DNA from: Aralia elata
Lineage: Eukaryota > Streptophyta > Magnoliopsida > Apiales > Araliaceae
Reading direction: 5' to 3'
DNA length: 64,000 bases
Assembly: GCA_034770075.1 (NCBI GenBank)
Contig: CM068387.1
Coordinates: forward strand, 76,943,971 to 77,007,970
Shown here: positions 33,589 through 47,585 of the stretch, one piece after another
Layout of the letters: every line of letters begins with the position of its first letter
Numbering within the stretch: the stretch's first letter is position 1
Translations under genes and position numbers: made by a program
The notes under the pieces: model-generated
What the model was told of the DNA's origin: nothing
Database searches by the model: none
The model's input: only the letters and a program-made list of their open reading frames with translations

Positions 33589-36468
33589 TGTGACGCCCCC
33601 AAAATAGGTCCACACAACCCATTTTGAGTCGCCAATAACATTCCACAAAATACAAATACAAATACGAATTTTCCCATTTACAACTAATAAGTGTCGTGCA
33701 AAATACGACAACACAAAACAAATACATCTTAAATTCTCAATACATGTATTGCCACACTAATAGTAATATATTGAGATACTCCTATTGTCTCGGACCATCA
33801 CTCTATTCCCCGGCTAGTCCCCGCTACACTCTATTTTCCTGAAGAGAACAAAGGAAAAGGGTGAGCACAAATAGCCCAGTAGGAAATATCATGACTAAGA
33901 TAATGAAGAATAAAATTATCTTTAGCCTTCAACCGAAATAAATCAGAGATTTAAAGATATTATTCAATAACAACAACTGCAGCGGAACGAACAATCCATT
34001 AGAAGAGTCAAGTAGATTATAATATCTCCCATCTTCTATAAGTTAAAGGATCACCACCAATATTATATCCCTGTAACACCAATCAATAATTCATGTTCAA
34101 CAGCCTCTCTTTGCATTACATGCCAAAGATATTTATTTGTAACACCAATCAACAATTTCAACAGCCTCTCTTTGCACTACGTGCCAAAGATATTTATTTG
34201 TAACACCAATCAACAGTTTCAACAGCCTCTCTTTGCACTACGTGCCAAAGATATTTATTTGTAACACCACCGGTCATGATCACGCCAAACGCCAGTTCAT
34301 CTTTGCACTACAGGCCAAAGATATTTTCACCAGAAGCCTTTATCTGTAACGCCAAAGGTCATGATTATACCAATACACAGTTTGGTCAAAATCATGTCAT
34401 ACCAGTTCATCTTTGCACTACGGGCCAAAGAGAACTATCACCACAATTTAAGTATGAGGATGATGACAATGATATAAACATAAATACAGTGAGATCAAGG
34501 ATAAGAAAAGATTTATAATTTAATCAGTGTCGAAGATTGACCAAATTGCCAACACGATGACCAAATTATGGAGTCAAATTCAAGAATTATATTCAAGAAA
34601 TAAGTTCAGAATTCAACTATAACGTATAAAACGAAATAGAAAGATTCAGGTGAAAAGATATTAGATGAAGCACAAACTATTAAGCTGCTAATTTTCAGGG
34701 ATTTTCACCATTTAAAAATAAGGTTTTGGAAACAAACAAAGATTTCTTATCTTAAATGGAGAAATGTGAAAGAAAAAGATATCCCGTAAAGAGTACAAAA
34801 GAAATGATACGTTATACGAGTATAACAGAATATATGAAACTGCAAATGGATTTTCACCCGTCATGCGATAATTCGCGTAGATGGATTATTTCCACAACAG
34901 ATTAATAAGTAATAAATACGATGGGTTATTCACCAGGTATGCGTCAATCCGCACGAACAGGTTATACCCACAGATTAATAAGGAATGAATACAGAAGGGT
35001 ATTCACCAGGTACGACACTCGTACTTACAGGTTATTCCCATAGAATAATAAGTAATGAATACAAAAGGATATTCACCAGGCATGCGTCATACCGCACGGC
35101 CAGGTTATCCCCACAAATTAATACAGAATGAATAACAACCTTTATGAGTATAATATCACTTACGAACATGAAAGCAAATGATATTATATATGAGTATGAA
35201 AGAAATGATATTCCCTACCTTAGTTAACAAGTGACTGGATGTTACTTTCTATGAAGTTTACTAACTTTGGATAATACTAGTATTCTCACAAATACTCACA
35301 ATAGCCTATCACACTAAGAGAACTTCAGAAATTTAGAGAGAGAAAGTATAAGCAATGAAGGTGTGAAAATTTCTTAAGCAAACTCTCCCTATTTATAGGA
35401 AAATCAAGGTGAGGGCATTTTGGTCTTTTCCCCATATTCTTTTAATATCATCCACCCATTTTTTCTTCCATTAATATCATCCATCCATTTTTTCTTCCAT
35501 TAATATCATCCATCCATTTTTTTCTTCCATTAATATCATCCATCCATTTTTTCTTCCATTTATATCATCCATCCATTTTTTCTTCCATTTTCAAAAGATA
35601 ATTCCATTATCAAAAAGATAAAACCATTATAAAAAAATAACTCCATTATCACAATAAATCCCTTTTTCTGTATTATTGAGTTAAAAGTATTAATATGACA
35701 GATAGCATATACTTGCAATACTGACAACTAGATTATTCCTAGGAAAGAGGGGGCCTTCCATAAAAATGGCGCTCAATTAAATAACTCATTTCCTTAACAG
35801 AATTTCTAGACATTGTCAATAATGCTAAACTATCATATCAAATAATATGTGTTACAGTGTCGTGACAAATAATATAAAATATTATGCACATACTACTGGA
35901 ACAATTATTGAATCAAGATACTGTGCAATTGTTACTTTATCAATTATTGAATCAATAATATAAAACACTGTGGAACACCGTGTGCTACTGTGGAATACCG
36001 TGTACTACTGTGGAATAACGTGTGCTACTGTGGAATAACGCGTTTTACTATTCTTTTTATCATCAGGTATTTCAACAGTTATCGGTTAAAGTTTTGCCGC
36101 CCATTTCTATCACTTTCTATATCCGACAGAAGGAATATTCCCCGACATACTAGTTTGACTTTTTGTATAAATGAATAGTATATTCGTATGAATAGTACTT
36201 TCATATTTATACCGTATAATTTTCGTATCCAGCTTATATAAACGTTATGACGTAATTCGAAGATCGAAGAAAATGTAAAAGCGTTTTTAGCGTGAATAGT
36301 ACCCCCGTGAATAGTGATCGTGTGAATAGTGATTTAGCGTTATTACTAGACATCTCAATTGTCACATTTCACTAGTAACTTTATCATTATCGATTTAACA
36401 CCTTTCTGTTTAAAATAATAATAAGAAGAAAATTAAATTCTATTTATTAAAATTTTCGGGGTCTTACA
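33589..36468 (-). repeat. Array LTR 2 (2,880 bp)
   Basis: Near-identical to LTR 1. Shares AAGAATTATATTC with LTR 4, against AAGAATGATATTC in LTRs 1, 3 and 5; it has a shorter AG run near 35335. Confidence 0.92.
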
Positions 36469-37002
36469 ATCTCCCCTCCTTATGAAATTTCGTCCCCGAA
36501 ATTTACGTACGTACCTGGCATTCCGAAGAGATATGTAAGGATACCTAGCTTTCATTTCAGATTCTAGTTCCCATGTCATTTCCTCTTTATCATAATTTCT
36601 CCATTGCTCATCTCCTGGTTTTTAAATACCATTCTTAAATGCGACAACAAAACAAAAGATTAGTTAAAGAAATTGACATTTCACATCGTGTCTCTACGTC
36701 AAGACCAACTAATTAAATAGCGAAATTTAGCTTAGGTAGGACACACTAGCATAGGATTCTACTCATCTCTCCCCTCCTAGTTCAAATCCCCGATCTCTGC
36801 CAGAGATCATATCCCTAAGCTCTGATACCAACTGTGACTCACATCCAATACCACGGATAGCACCTCACAGTGGTACCTATCAGCTTGCCACCGTTATTAA
36901 TTGTCGGCGTCCCCTACGGAGAGTCTGGCTTCGGTGCATCCCACAAAGGAAGTCACCAGCAAGAGGCTCGGGGCTCTTCACACTTATGGCTCTGATACCA
37001 AC
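36469..37002 (-). other. Array internal segment 2 (534 bp)
   Basis: Looks identical by eye to segments 3 and 4. Confidence 0.85.
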
Positions 37003-39885
37003 TGTGACGCCCCCAAAATAGGTCCACACAACCCATTTTGAGTCGCCAATAACATTCCACAAAATACAAATACAAATACGAATTTTCCCATTTACAACTA
37101 ATAAGTGTCGTGCAAAATACGACAACACAAAACAAATACATCTTAAATTCTCAATACATGTATTGCCACACTAATAGTAATATATTGAGATACTCCTATT
37201 GTCTCGGACCATCACTCTATTCCCCGGCTAGTCCCCGCTACACTCTATTTTCCTGAAGAGAACAAAGGAAAAGGGTGAGCACAAATAGCCCAGTAGGAAA
37301 TATCATGACTAAGATAATGAAGAATAAAATTATCTTTAGCCTTCAACCGAAATAAATCAGAGATTTAAAGATATTATTCAATAACAACAACTGCAGCGGA
37401 ACGAACAATCCATTAGAAGAGTCAAGTAGATTATAATATCTCCCATCTTCTATAAGTTAAAGGATCACCACCAATATTATATCCCTGTAACACCAATCAA
37501 TAATTCATGTTCAACAGCCTCTCTTTGCATTACATGCCAAAGATATTTATTTGTAACACCAATCAACAATTTCAACAGCCTCTCTTTGCACTACGTGCCA
37601 AAGATATTTATTTGTAACACCAATCAACAGTTTCAACAGCCTCTCTTTGCACTACGTGCCAAAGATATTTATTTGTAACACCACCGGTCATGATCACGCC
37701 AAACGCCAGTTCATCTTTGCACTACAGGCCAAAGATATTTTCACCAGAAGCCTTTATCTGTAACGCCAAAGGTCATGATTATACCAATACACAGTTTGGT
37801 CAAAATCATGTCATACCAGTTCATCTTTGCACTACGGGCCAAAGAGAACTATCACCACAATTTAAGTATGAGGATGATGACAATGATATAAACATAAATA
37901 CAGTGAGATCAAGGATAAGAAAAGATTTATAATTTAATCAGTGTCGAAGATTGACCAAATTGCCAACACGATGACCAAATTATGGAGTCAAATTCAAGAA
38001 TGATATTCAAGAAATAAGTTCAGAATTCAACTATAACGTATAAAACGAAATAGAAAGATTCAGGTGAAAAGATATTAGATGAAGCACAAACTATTAAGCT
38101 ACTAATTTTCAGGGATTTTCACCATTTAAAAATAAGGTTTTGGAAACAAACAAAGATTTCTTATCTTAAATGGAGAAATGTGAAAGAAAAAGATATCCCG
38201 TAAAGAGTACAAAAGAAATGATACGTTATACGAGTATAACAGAATATATGAAACTGCAAATGGATTTTCACCCGTCATGCGATAATTCGCGTAGATGGAT
38301 TATTTCCACAACAGATTAATAAGTAATAAATACGATGGGTTATTCACCAGGTATGCGTCAATCCGCACGAACAGGTTATACCCACAGATTAATAAGGAAT
38401 GAATACAGAAGGGTATTCACCAGGTACGACACTCGTACTTACATGTTATTCCCATAGAATAATAAGTAATGAATACAAAAGGATATTCACCAGGCATGCG
38501 TCATACCGCACGGCCAGGTTATCCCCACAAATTAATACAGAATGAATAACAACCTTTATGAGTATAATATCACTTACGAACATGAAAGCAAATGATATTA
38601 TATATGAGTATGAAAGAAATGATATTCCCTACCTTAGTTAACAAGTGACTGGATGTTACTTTCTATGAAGTTTACTAACTTTGGATAATACTAGTATTCT
38701 CACAAATACTCACAATAGCCTATCACACTAAGAGAACTTCAGAAATTTAGAGAGAGAGAAAGTATAAGCAATGAAGGTGTGAAAATTTCTTAAGCAAACT
38801 CTCCCTATTTATAGGAAAATCAAGGTGAGGGCATTTTGGTCTTTTCCCCATATTCTTTTAATATCATCCACCCATTTTTTCTTCCATTAATATCATCCAT
38901 CCATTTTTTCTTCCATTAATATCATCCATCCATTTTTTTCTTCCATTAATATCATCCATCCATTTTTTCTTCCATTTATATCATCCATCCATTTTTTCTT
39001 CCATTTTCAAAAGATAATTCCATTATCAAAAAGATAAAACCATTATAAAAAAATAACTCCATTATCACAATAAATCCCTTTTTCTGTATTATTGAGTTTA
39101 AAAGTATTAATATGACATATAGCATATACTTGCAATACTCACAACTAGATTATTCCTAGGAAAGAGGGGGCCTTCCATAAAAATGGCGCTCAATTAAATA
39201 ACTCATTTCCTTAACAGAATTTCTAGACATTGTCAATAATGCTAAACTATCATATCAAATAATATGTGTTACAGTGTCGTGACAAATAATATAAAATATT
39301 ATGCACATACTACTGGAACAATTATTGAATCAAGATACTGTGCAATTGTTACTTTATCAATTATTGAATCAATAATATAAAACACTGTGGAACACCGTGT
39401 GCTACTGTGGAATACCGTGTACTACTGTGGAATAACGTGTGCTACTGTGGAATAACGCGTTTTACTATTCTTTTTATCATCAGGTATTTCAACAGTTATC
39501 GGTTAAAGTTTTGCCGCCCATTTCTATCACTTTCTATATCCGACAGAAGGAATATTCCCCGACATACTAGTTTGACTTTTTGTATAAATGAATAGTATAT
39601 TCGTATGAATAGTACGTTCATATTTATACCGTATAATTTTCGTATCCAGCTTATATAAACGTTATGACGTAATTCGAAGATCGAAGAAAATGTAAAAGCG
39701 TTTTTAGCGTGAATAGTACCCCCGTGAATAGTGATCGTGTGAATAGTGATTTAGCGTTATTACTAGACATCTCAATTGTCACATTTCACTAGTAACTTTA
39801 TCATTATCGATTTAACACCTTTCTGTTTAAAATAATAATAAGAAGAAAATTAAATTCTATTTATTAAAATTTTCGGGGTCTTACA
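37003..39885 (-). repeat. Array LTR 3 (2,883 bp)
   Basis: Same ends. Private changes include GAGTTTAAAAG near 39095 and ATAGTACGTTCAT near 39608. Confidence 0.92.
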
Positions 39886-40419
39886 ATCTCCCCTCCTTAT
39901 GAAATTTCGTCCCCGAAATTTACGTACGTACCTGGCATTCCGAAGAGATATGTAAGGATACCTAGCTTTCATTTCAGATTCTAGTTCCCATGTCATTTCC
40001 TCTTTATCATAATTTCTCCATTGCTCATCTCCTGGTTTTTAAATACCATTCTTAAATGCGACAACAAAACAAAAGATTAGTTAAAGAAATTGACATTTCA
40101 CATCGTGTCTCTACGTCAAGACCAACTAATTAAATAGCGAAATTTAGCTTAGGTAGGACACACTAGCATAGGATTCTACTCATCTCTCCCCTCCTAGTTC
40201 AAATCCCCGATCTCTGCCAGAGATCATATCCCTAAGCTCTGATACCAACTGTGACTCACATCCAATACCACGGATAGCACCTCACAGTGGTACCTATCAG
40301 CTTGCCACCGTTATTAATTGTCGGCGTCCCCTACGGAGAGTCTGGCTTCGGTGCATCCCACAAAGGAAGTCACCAGCAAGAGGCTCGGGGCTCTTCACAC
40401 TTATGGCTCTGATACCAAC
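39886..40419 (-). other. Array internal segment 3 (534 bp)
   Basis: As segments 2 and 4: two PBS-like motifs, pol C-terminal remnant and PPT. Confidence 0.85.
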
Positions 40420-43302
40420 TGTGACGCCCCCAAAATAGGTCCACACAACCCATTTTGAGTCGCCAATAACATTCCACAAAATACAAATACAAATACGAAT
40501 TTTCCCATTTACAACTAATAAGTGTCGTGCAAAATACGACAACACAAAACAAATACATCTTAAATTCTCAATACATGTATTGCCACACTAATAGTAATAT
40601 ATTGAGATACTCCTATTGTCTCGGACCATCACTCTATTCCCCGGCTAGTCCCCGCTACACTCTATTTTCCTGAAGAGAACAAAGGAAAAGGGTGAGCACA
40701 AATAGCCCAGTAGGAAATATCATGACTAAGATAATGAAGAATAAAATTATCTTTAGCCTTCAACCGAAATAAATCAGAGATTTAAAGATATTATTCAATA
40801 ACAACAACTGCAGCGGAACGAACAATCCATTAGAAGAGTCAAGTAGATTATAATATCTCCCATCTTCTATAAGTTAAAGGATCACCACCAATATTATATC
40901 CCTGTAACACCAATCAATAATTCATGTTCAACAGCCTCTCTTTGCATTACATGCCAAAGATATTTATTTGTAACACCAATCAACAATTTCAACAGCCTCT
41001 CTTTGCACTACGTGCCAAAGATATTTATTTGTAACACCAATCAACAGTTTCAACAGCCTCTCTTTGCACTACGTGCCAAAGATATTTATTTGTAACACCA
41101 CCGGTCATGATCACGCCAAACGCCAGTTCATCTTTGCACTACAGGCCAAAGATATTTTCACCAGAAGCCTTTATCTGTAACGCCAAAGGTCATGATTATA
41201 CCAATACACAGTTTGGTCAAAATCATGTCATACCAGTTCATCTTTGCACTACGGGCCAAAGAGAACTATCACCACAATTTAAGTATGAGGATGATGACAA
41301 TGATATAAACATAAATACAGTGAGATCAAGGATAAGAAAAGATTTATAATTTAATCAGTGTCGAAGATTGACCAAATTGCCAACACGATGACCAAATTAT
41401 GGAGTCAAATTCAAGAATTATATTCAAGAAATAAGTTCAGAATTCAACTATAACGTATAAAACGAAATAGAAAGATTCAGGTGAAAAGATATTAGATGAA
41501 GCACAAACTATTAAGCTACTAATTTTCAGGGATTTTCACCATTTAAAAATAAGGTTTTGGAAACAAACAAAGATTTCTTATCTTAAATGGAGAAATGTGA
41601 AAGAAAAAGATATCCCGTAAAGAGTACAAAAGAAATGATACGTTATACGAGTATAACAGAATATATGAAACTGCAAATGGATTTTCACCCGTCATGCGAT
41701 AATTCGCGTAGATGGATTATTTCCACAACAGATTAATAAGTAATAAATACGATGGGTTATTCACCAGGTATGCGTCAATCCGCACGAACAGGTTATACCC
41801 ACAGATTAATAAGGAATGAATACAGAAGGGTATTCACCAGGTACGACACTCGTACTTACAGGTTATTCCCATAGAATAATAAGTAATGAATACAAAAGGA
41901 TATTCACCAGGCATGCGTCATACCGCACGGCCAGGTTATCCCCACAAATTAATACAGAATGAATAACAACCTTTATGAGTATAATATCACTTACGAACAT
42001 GAAAGCAAATGATATTATATATGAGTATGAAAGAAATGATATTCCCTACCTTAGTTAACAAGTGACTGGATGTTACTTTCTATGAAGTTTACTAACTTTG
42101 GATAATACTAGTATTCTCACAAATACTCACAATAGCCTATCACACTAAGAGAACTTCAGAAATTTAGAGAGAGAGAAAGTATAAGCAATGAAGGTGTGAA
42201 AATTTCTTAAGCAAACTCTCCCTATTTATAGGAAAATCAAGGTGAGGGCATTTTGGTCTTTTCCCCATATTCTTTTAATATCATCCACCCATTTTTTCTT
42301 CCATTAATATCATCCATCCATTTTTTCTTCCATTAATATCATCCATCCATTTTTTTCTTCCATTAATATCATCCATCCATTTTTTCTTCCATTTATATCA
42401 TCCATCCATTTTTTCTTTCCATTTTCAAAAGATAATTCCATTATCAAAAAGATAAAACCATTATAAAAAAATAACTCCATTATCACAATAAATCCCTTTT
42501 TCTGTATTATTGAGTTAAAAGTATTAATATGACAGATAGCATATACTTGCAATACTGACAACTAGATTATTCCTAGGAAAGAGGGGGCCTTCCATAAAAA
42601 TGGCGCTCAATTAAATAACTCATTTCCTTAACAGAATTTCTAGACATTGTCAATAATGCTAAACTATCATATCAAATAATATGTGTTACAGTGTCGTGAC
42701 AAATAATATAAAATATTATGCACATACTACTGGAACAATTATTGAATCAAGATACTGTGCAATTGTTACTTTATCAATTATTGAATCAATAATATAAAAC
42801 ACTGTGGAACACCGTGTGCTACTGTGGAATACTGTGTACTACTGTGGAATAACGTGTGCTACTGTGGAATAACGCGTTTTACTATTCTTTTTATCATCAG
42901 GTATTTCAACAGTTATCGGTTAAAGTTTTGCCGCCCATTTCTATCACTTTCTATATCCGACAGAAGGAATATTCCCCGACATACTAGTTTGACTTTTTGT
43001 ATAAATGAATAGTATATTCGTATGAATAGTACTTTCATATTTATACCGTATAATTTTCGTATCCAGCTTATATAAACGTTATGACGTAATTCGAAGATCG
43101 AAGAAAATGTAAAAGCGTTTTTAGCGTGAATAGTACCCCCGTGAATAGTGATCGTGTGAATAGTGATTTAGCGTTATTACTAGACATCTCAATTGTCACA
43201 TTTCACTAGTAACTTTATCATTATCGATTTAACACCTTTCTGTTTAAAATAATAATAAGAAGAAAATTAAATTCTATTTATTAAAATTTTCGGGGTCTTA
43301 CA
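40420..43302 (-). repeat. Array LTR 4 (2,883 bp)
   Basis: Same ends. Shares GGAATACTGTGTACT with LTR 1 and AAGAATTATATTC with LTR 2, a mosaic pattern. Confidence 0.92.
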
Positions 43303-43836
43303 ATCTCCCCTCCTTATGAAATTTCGTCCCCGAAATTTACGTACGTACCTGGCATTCCGAAGAGATATGTAAGGATACCTAGCTTTCATTTCAGATTCTA
43401 GTTCCCATGTCATTTCCTCTTTATCATAATTTCTCCATTGCTCATCTCCTGGTTTTTAAATACCATTCTTAAATGCGACAACAAAACAAAAGATTAGTTA
43501 AAGAAATTGACATTTCACATCGTGTCTCTACGTCAAGACCAACTAATTAAATAGCGAAATTTAGCTTAGGTAGGACACACTAGCATAGGATTCTACTCAT
43601 CTCTCCCCTCCTAGTTCAAATCCCCGATCTCTGCCAGAGATCATATCCCTAAGCTCTGATACCAACTGTGACTCACATCCAATACCACGGATAGCACCTC
43701 ACAGTGGTACCTATCAGCTTGCCACCGTTATTAATTGTCGGCGTCCCCTACGGAGAGTCTGGCTTCGGTGCATCCCACAAAGGAAGTCACCAGCAAGAGG
43801 CTCGGGGCTCTTCACACTTATGGCTCTGATACCAAC
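43303..43836 (-). other. Array internal segment 4 (534 bp)
   Basis: As segments 2 and 3. Confidence 0.85.
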
Positions 43837-46727
43837 TGTGACGCCCCCAAAATAGGTCCACACAACCCATTTTGAGTCGCCAATAACATTCCACAAAATA
43901 CAAATACAAATACGAATTTTCCCATTTACAACTAATAAGTGTCGTGCAAAATACGACAACACAAAACAAATACATCTTAAATTCTCAATACATGTATTGC
44001 CACACTAATAGTAATATATTGAGATACTCCTATTGTCTCGGACCATCACTCTATTCCCCGGCTAGTCCCCGCTACACTCTATTTTCCTGAAGAGAACAAA
44101 GGAAAAGGGTGAGCACAAATAGCCCAGTAGGAAATATCATGACTAAGATAATGAAGAATAAAATTATCTTTAGCCTTCAACCGAAATAAATCAGAGATTT
44201 AAAGATATTATTCAATAACAACAACTGTAGCAGAACGACGAACAATCCATTAGAAGAGTCAAGTAGATTATAATATCTCCCATCTTCTATAAGTTAAAGG
44301 ATCACCACCAATATTATATCCCTGTAACACCAATCAATAATTCATGTTCAACAGCCTCTCTTTGCATTACATGCCAAAGATATTTATTTGTAACACCAAT
44401 CAACAATTTCAACAGCCTCTCTTTGCACTACGTGCCAAAGATATTTATTTGTAACACCAATCAACAGTTTCAACAGCCTCTCTTTGCACTACGTGCCAAA
44501 GATATTTATTTGTAACACCACCGGTCATGATCACGCCAAACGCCAGTTCATCTTTGCACTACAGGCCAAAGATATTTTCACCAGAAGCCTTTATCTGTAA
44601 CGCCAAAGGTCATGATTATACCAATACACAGTTTGGTCAAAATCATGTCATACCAGTTCATCTTTGCACTACGGGCCAAAGAGAACTATCACCACAATTT
44701 AAGTATGAGGATGATGACAATGATATAAACATAAATACAGTGAGATCAAGGATAAGAAAAGATTTATAATTTAATCAGTGTCGAAGATTGACCAAATTGC
44801 CAACACGATGACCAAATTATGGAGTCAAATTCAAGAATGATATTCAAGAAATAAGTTCAGAATTCAACTATAACGTATAAAACGAAATAGAAAGATTCAG
44901 GTGAAAAGATATTAGATGAAGCACAAACTATTAAGCTACTAATTTTCAGGGATTTTCACCATTTAAAAATAAGGTTTTGGAAACAAACAAAGATTTCTTA
45001 TCTTAAATGGAGAAATGTGAAAGAAAAAGATATCCCGTAAAGAGTACAAAAGAAATGATACGTTATACGAGTATAACAGAATATATGAAACTGCAAATGG
45101 ATTTTCACCCGTCATGCGATAATTCGCGTAGATGGATTATTTCCACAACAGATTAATAAGTAATAAATACGATGGGTTATTCACCAGGTATGCGTCAATC
45201 CGCGCAACGAACAGGTTATACCCACAGATTAATAAGGAATGAATACAGAAGGGTATTCACCAGGTACGACACTCGTACTTACAGGTTATTCCCATAGAAT
45301 AATAAGTAATGAATACAAAAGGATATTCACCAGGCATGCGTCATACCGCACGGCCAGGTTATCCCCACAAATTAATACAGAATGAATAACAACCTTTATG
45401 AGTATAATATCACTTACGAACATGAAAGCAAATGATATTATATATGAGTATGAAAGAAATGATATTCCCTACCTTAGTTAACAAGTGACTGGATGTTACT
45501 TTCTATGAAGTTTACTAACTTTGGATAATACTAGTATTCTCACAAATACTCACAATAGCCTATCACACTAAGAGAACTTCAGAAATTTAGAGAGAGAGAG
45601 AAAGTATAAGCAATGAAGGTGTGAAAATTTCTTAAGCAAACTCTCCCTATTTATAGGAAAATCAAGGTGAGGGCATTTTGGTCTTTTCCCCATATTCTTT
45701 TAATATCATCCATCCATTTTTTCTTCCATTAATATCATCCATCCATTTTTTTCTTCCATTAATATCATCCATCCATTTTTTTCTTCCATTAATATCATCC
45801 ATCCATTTTTTCTTCCATTTATATCATCCATCCATTTTTTCTTCCATTTTCAAAAGATAATTCCATTATCAAAAAGATAAAACCATTATAAAAAAATAAC
45901 TCCATTATCACAATAAATCCCTTTTTCTGTATTATTGAGTTAAAAGTATTAATATGACAGATAGCATATACTTGCAATACTGACAACTAGATTATTCCTA
46001 GGAAAGAGGGGGCCTTCCATAAAAATGGCGCTCAATTAAATAACTCATTTCCTTAACAGAATTTCTAGACATTGTCAATAATGCTAAACTATCATATCAA
46101 ATAATATGTGTTACAGTGTCGTGACAAATAATATAAAATATTATGCACATACTACTGGAACAATTATTGAATCAAGATACTGTGCAATTGTTACTTTATC
46201 AATTATTGAATCAATAATATAAAACACTGTGGAACACCGTGTGCTACTGTGGAATACCGTGTACTACTGTGGAATAACGTGTGCTACTGTGGAATAACGC
46301 ATTTTACTATTCTTTTTATCATCAGGTATTTCAACAGTTATCGGTTAAAGTTTTGCCGCCCATTTCTATCACTTTCTATATCCGACAGAAGGAATATTCC
46401 CCGACATACTAGTTTGACTTTTTGTATAAATGAATAGTATATTCGTATGAATAGTACTTTCATATTTATACCGTATAATTTTCGTATCCAGCTTATATAA
46501 ACGTTATGACGTAATTCGAAGATCGAAGAAAATGTAAAAGCGTTTTTAGCGTGAATAGTACCCCCGTGAATAGTGATCGTGTGAATAGTGATTTAGCGTT
46601 ATTACTAGACATCTCAATTGTCACATTTCACTAGTAACTTTATCATTATCGATTTAACACCTTTCTGTTTAAAATAATAATAAGAAGAAAATTAAATTCT
46701 ATTTATTAAAATTTTCGGGGTCTTACA
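43837..46727 (-). repeat. Array LTR 5 (2,891 bp)
   Basis: Outermost copy on the right, followed by the second GCCAG. Private changes include CAACTGTAGCAGAACGACG near 44221, CGCGCAACGAAC near 45202 and a longer AG run near 45590. Confidence 0.92.
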
Positions 46728-47518
46728 GCCAGCCTCTGTTCTACTTCCTTCAACCTTTCCGCTAGGGAATCGGTCCTGTTCTCTCAAAGAGTCCGTTCGG
46801 GCCTAACTCTTGAATTATCCCTGGAGCGGTTCCGACGTCTACCCCGGTCTGGTGTGCGGCTCTTCGGCCTGCTATCGTCCTGCGAGCAGCTATGATGCCT
46901 CATGCGGATCAGAGAACAGCTTCTCAGTCTGCCCAAGTCCTGCGAGGGACTTTGGTGCCTGCTGCGGACTGGTGTGCGGCTCCTCGGCCTGCTGTTGTCC
47001 TGCGTGCGGTTTCGGTGCCTGCCGCGGACTGGGGTCCGGCTCTTCGGCCTGCTACTTTCTCGTCGAGAATCGTTCAGACGATGTGTCCTGGATCGGTCTC
47101 CTGAAGAATCTTCCGAATGCCGATCATGGCTGGAGGAAACTTCTTCTCCGTGTAACAAAGACGCTAACTGTTTGTCCAACTTCATCTGTTGAAGGCGTAG
47201 GGCCTTCATAGCATCCTTGTTCTGCCGCATCTTTCTAGCCAAGATCAACTCCCTCTTGTCTCGACCTTGATCTGGCTCGGAGTTCTGGTCATCGGTACCA
47301 TCACCATGGCCACCCGTCCTCTGTGTGGTAGAGAACAATTTCCTTCTGACAATCGATGTCCGGGAGTCGAATTGGCCCACCGAGCGACTTTGGGGGCCCA
47401 GCCTATCCGAGATGCTCTTCGATGGCCGCAACTTATCTTTGACCGACCCACGGGGTTGGAGTGTATTGGTCGTTGATGTATTCCGTGTCGATGTCGTTTT
47501 TGTATTGTTTGACACCAT
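46728..47518 (-). pseudogene. Tat-like gag, N-terminal half with Ser/Arg repeats and one nonsense codon
   Basis: Starts at the ATG 47518 (MVSNNTKTTSTRNTST), about 50 nt after the PBS. After a basic, Gln-rich helix (ALRLQQMKLDKQLASLLHG) come about five units of a Ser/Arg-rich repeat (DNSRPRSRTPVRSRHQ, DDSRPKSRTPDRGRRRN). A TGA at about 46784-46786 stops the frame, but the same frame continues (DSLAERLKEVEQRLA) to the array boundary. A CGA-to-TGA change is the simplest explanation, as expected from methyl-C deamination. Beyond the array the frame resumes at 30170. SR repeats in a Gag head may bind RNA, but this is not shown here. Confidence 0.8.
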
Positions 47519-47570
47519 GATTTCTGATCAAATACTATTGAGTGATTGTATATTATGCTGCACTAGGCCC

Positions 47571-47585
47571 TCCTTCTAGCGCCAA
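47571..47585 (-). other. Primer binding site of large Tat-like element
   Basis: TTGGCGCTAGAAGGA on the minus strand, directly inside the 5' LTR; same motif as in the small Tat-like element. Confidence 0.8.

Larger units (their letters stand above)
30171..46727 (-). mobile_element. Tandem LTR-retrotransposon array: five LTRs and four internal segments in one insertion
   Basis: 16,557 bp, flanked on both sides by GCCAG (30166-30170 and 46728-46732), with unit length about 3,415 bp. On the minus strand each LTR starts TGTAAGACCCCGAAA and ends GGGGGCGTCACA and is followed by a PBS (TTGGTATCAGAGCC). Each internal segment ends with a polypurine tract (AAGGAGGGGAGAT). LTRs: 30171-33052, 33589-36468, 37003-39885, 40420-43302, 43837-46727. 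The five LTRs are near-identical by eye, differing at scattered positions; internal segments 2-4 look identical while segment 1 has two one-base insertions. A single target duplication means one integration site. Tandem growth by unequal recombination between LTRs, or integration of a pre-formed concatemer, are the options. Confidence 0.92.

Noticed and set aside
42310..42561. ORFs with repeated NGRKNGWMILMEEK or SSIHFFLPLI strings in the array
   Set aside because: Read-through of the 30-bp LTR minisatellite.
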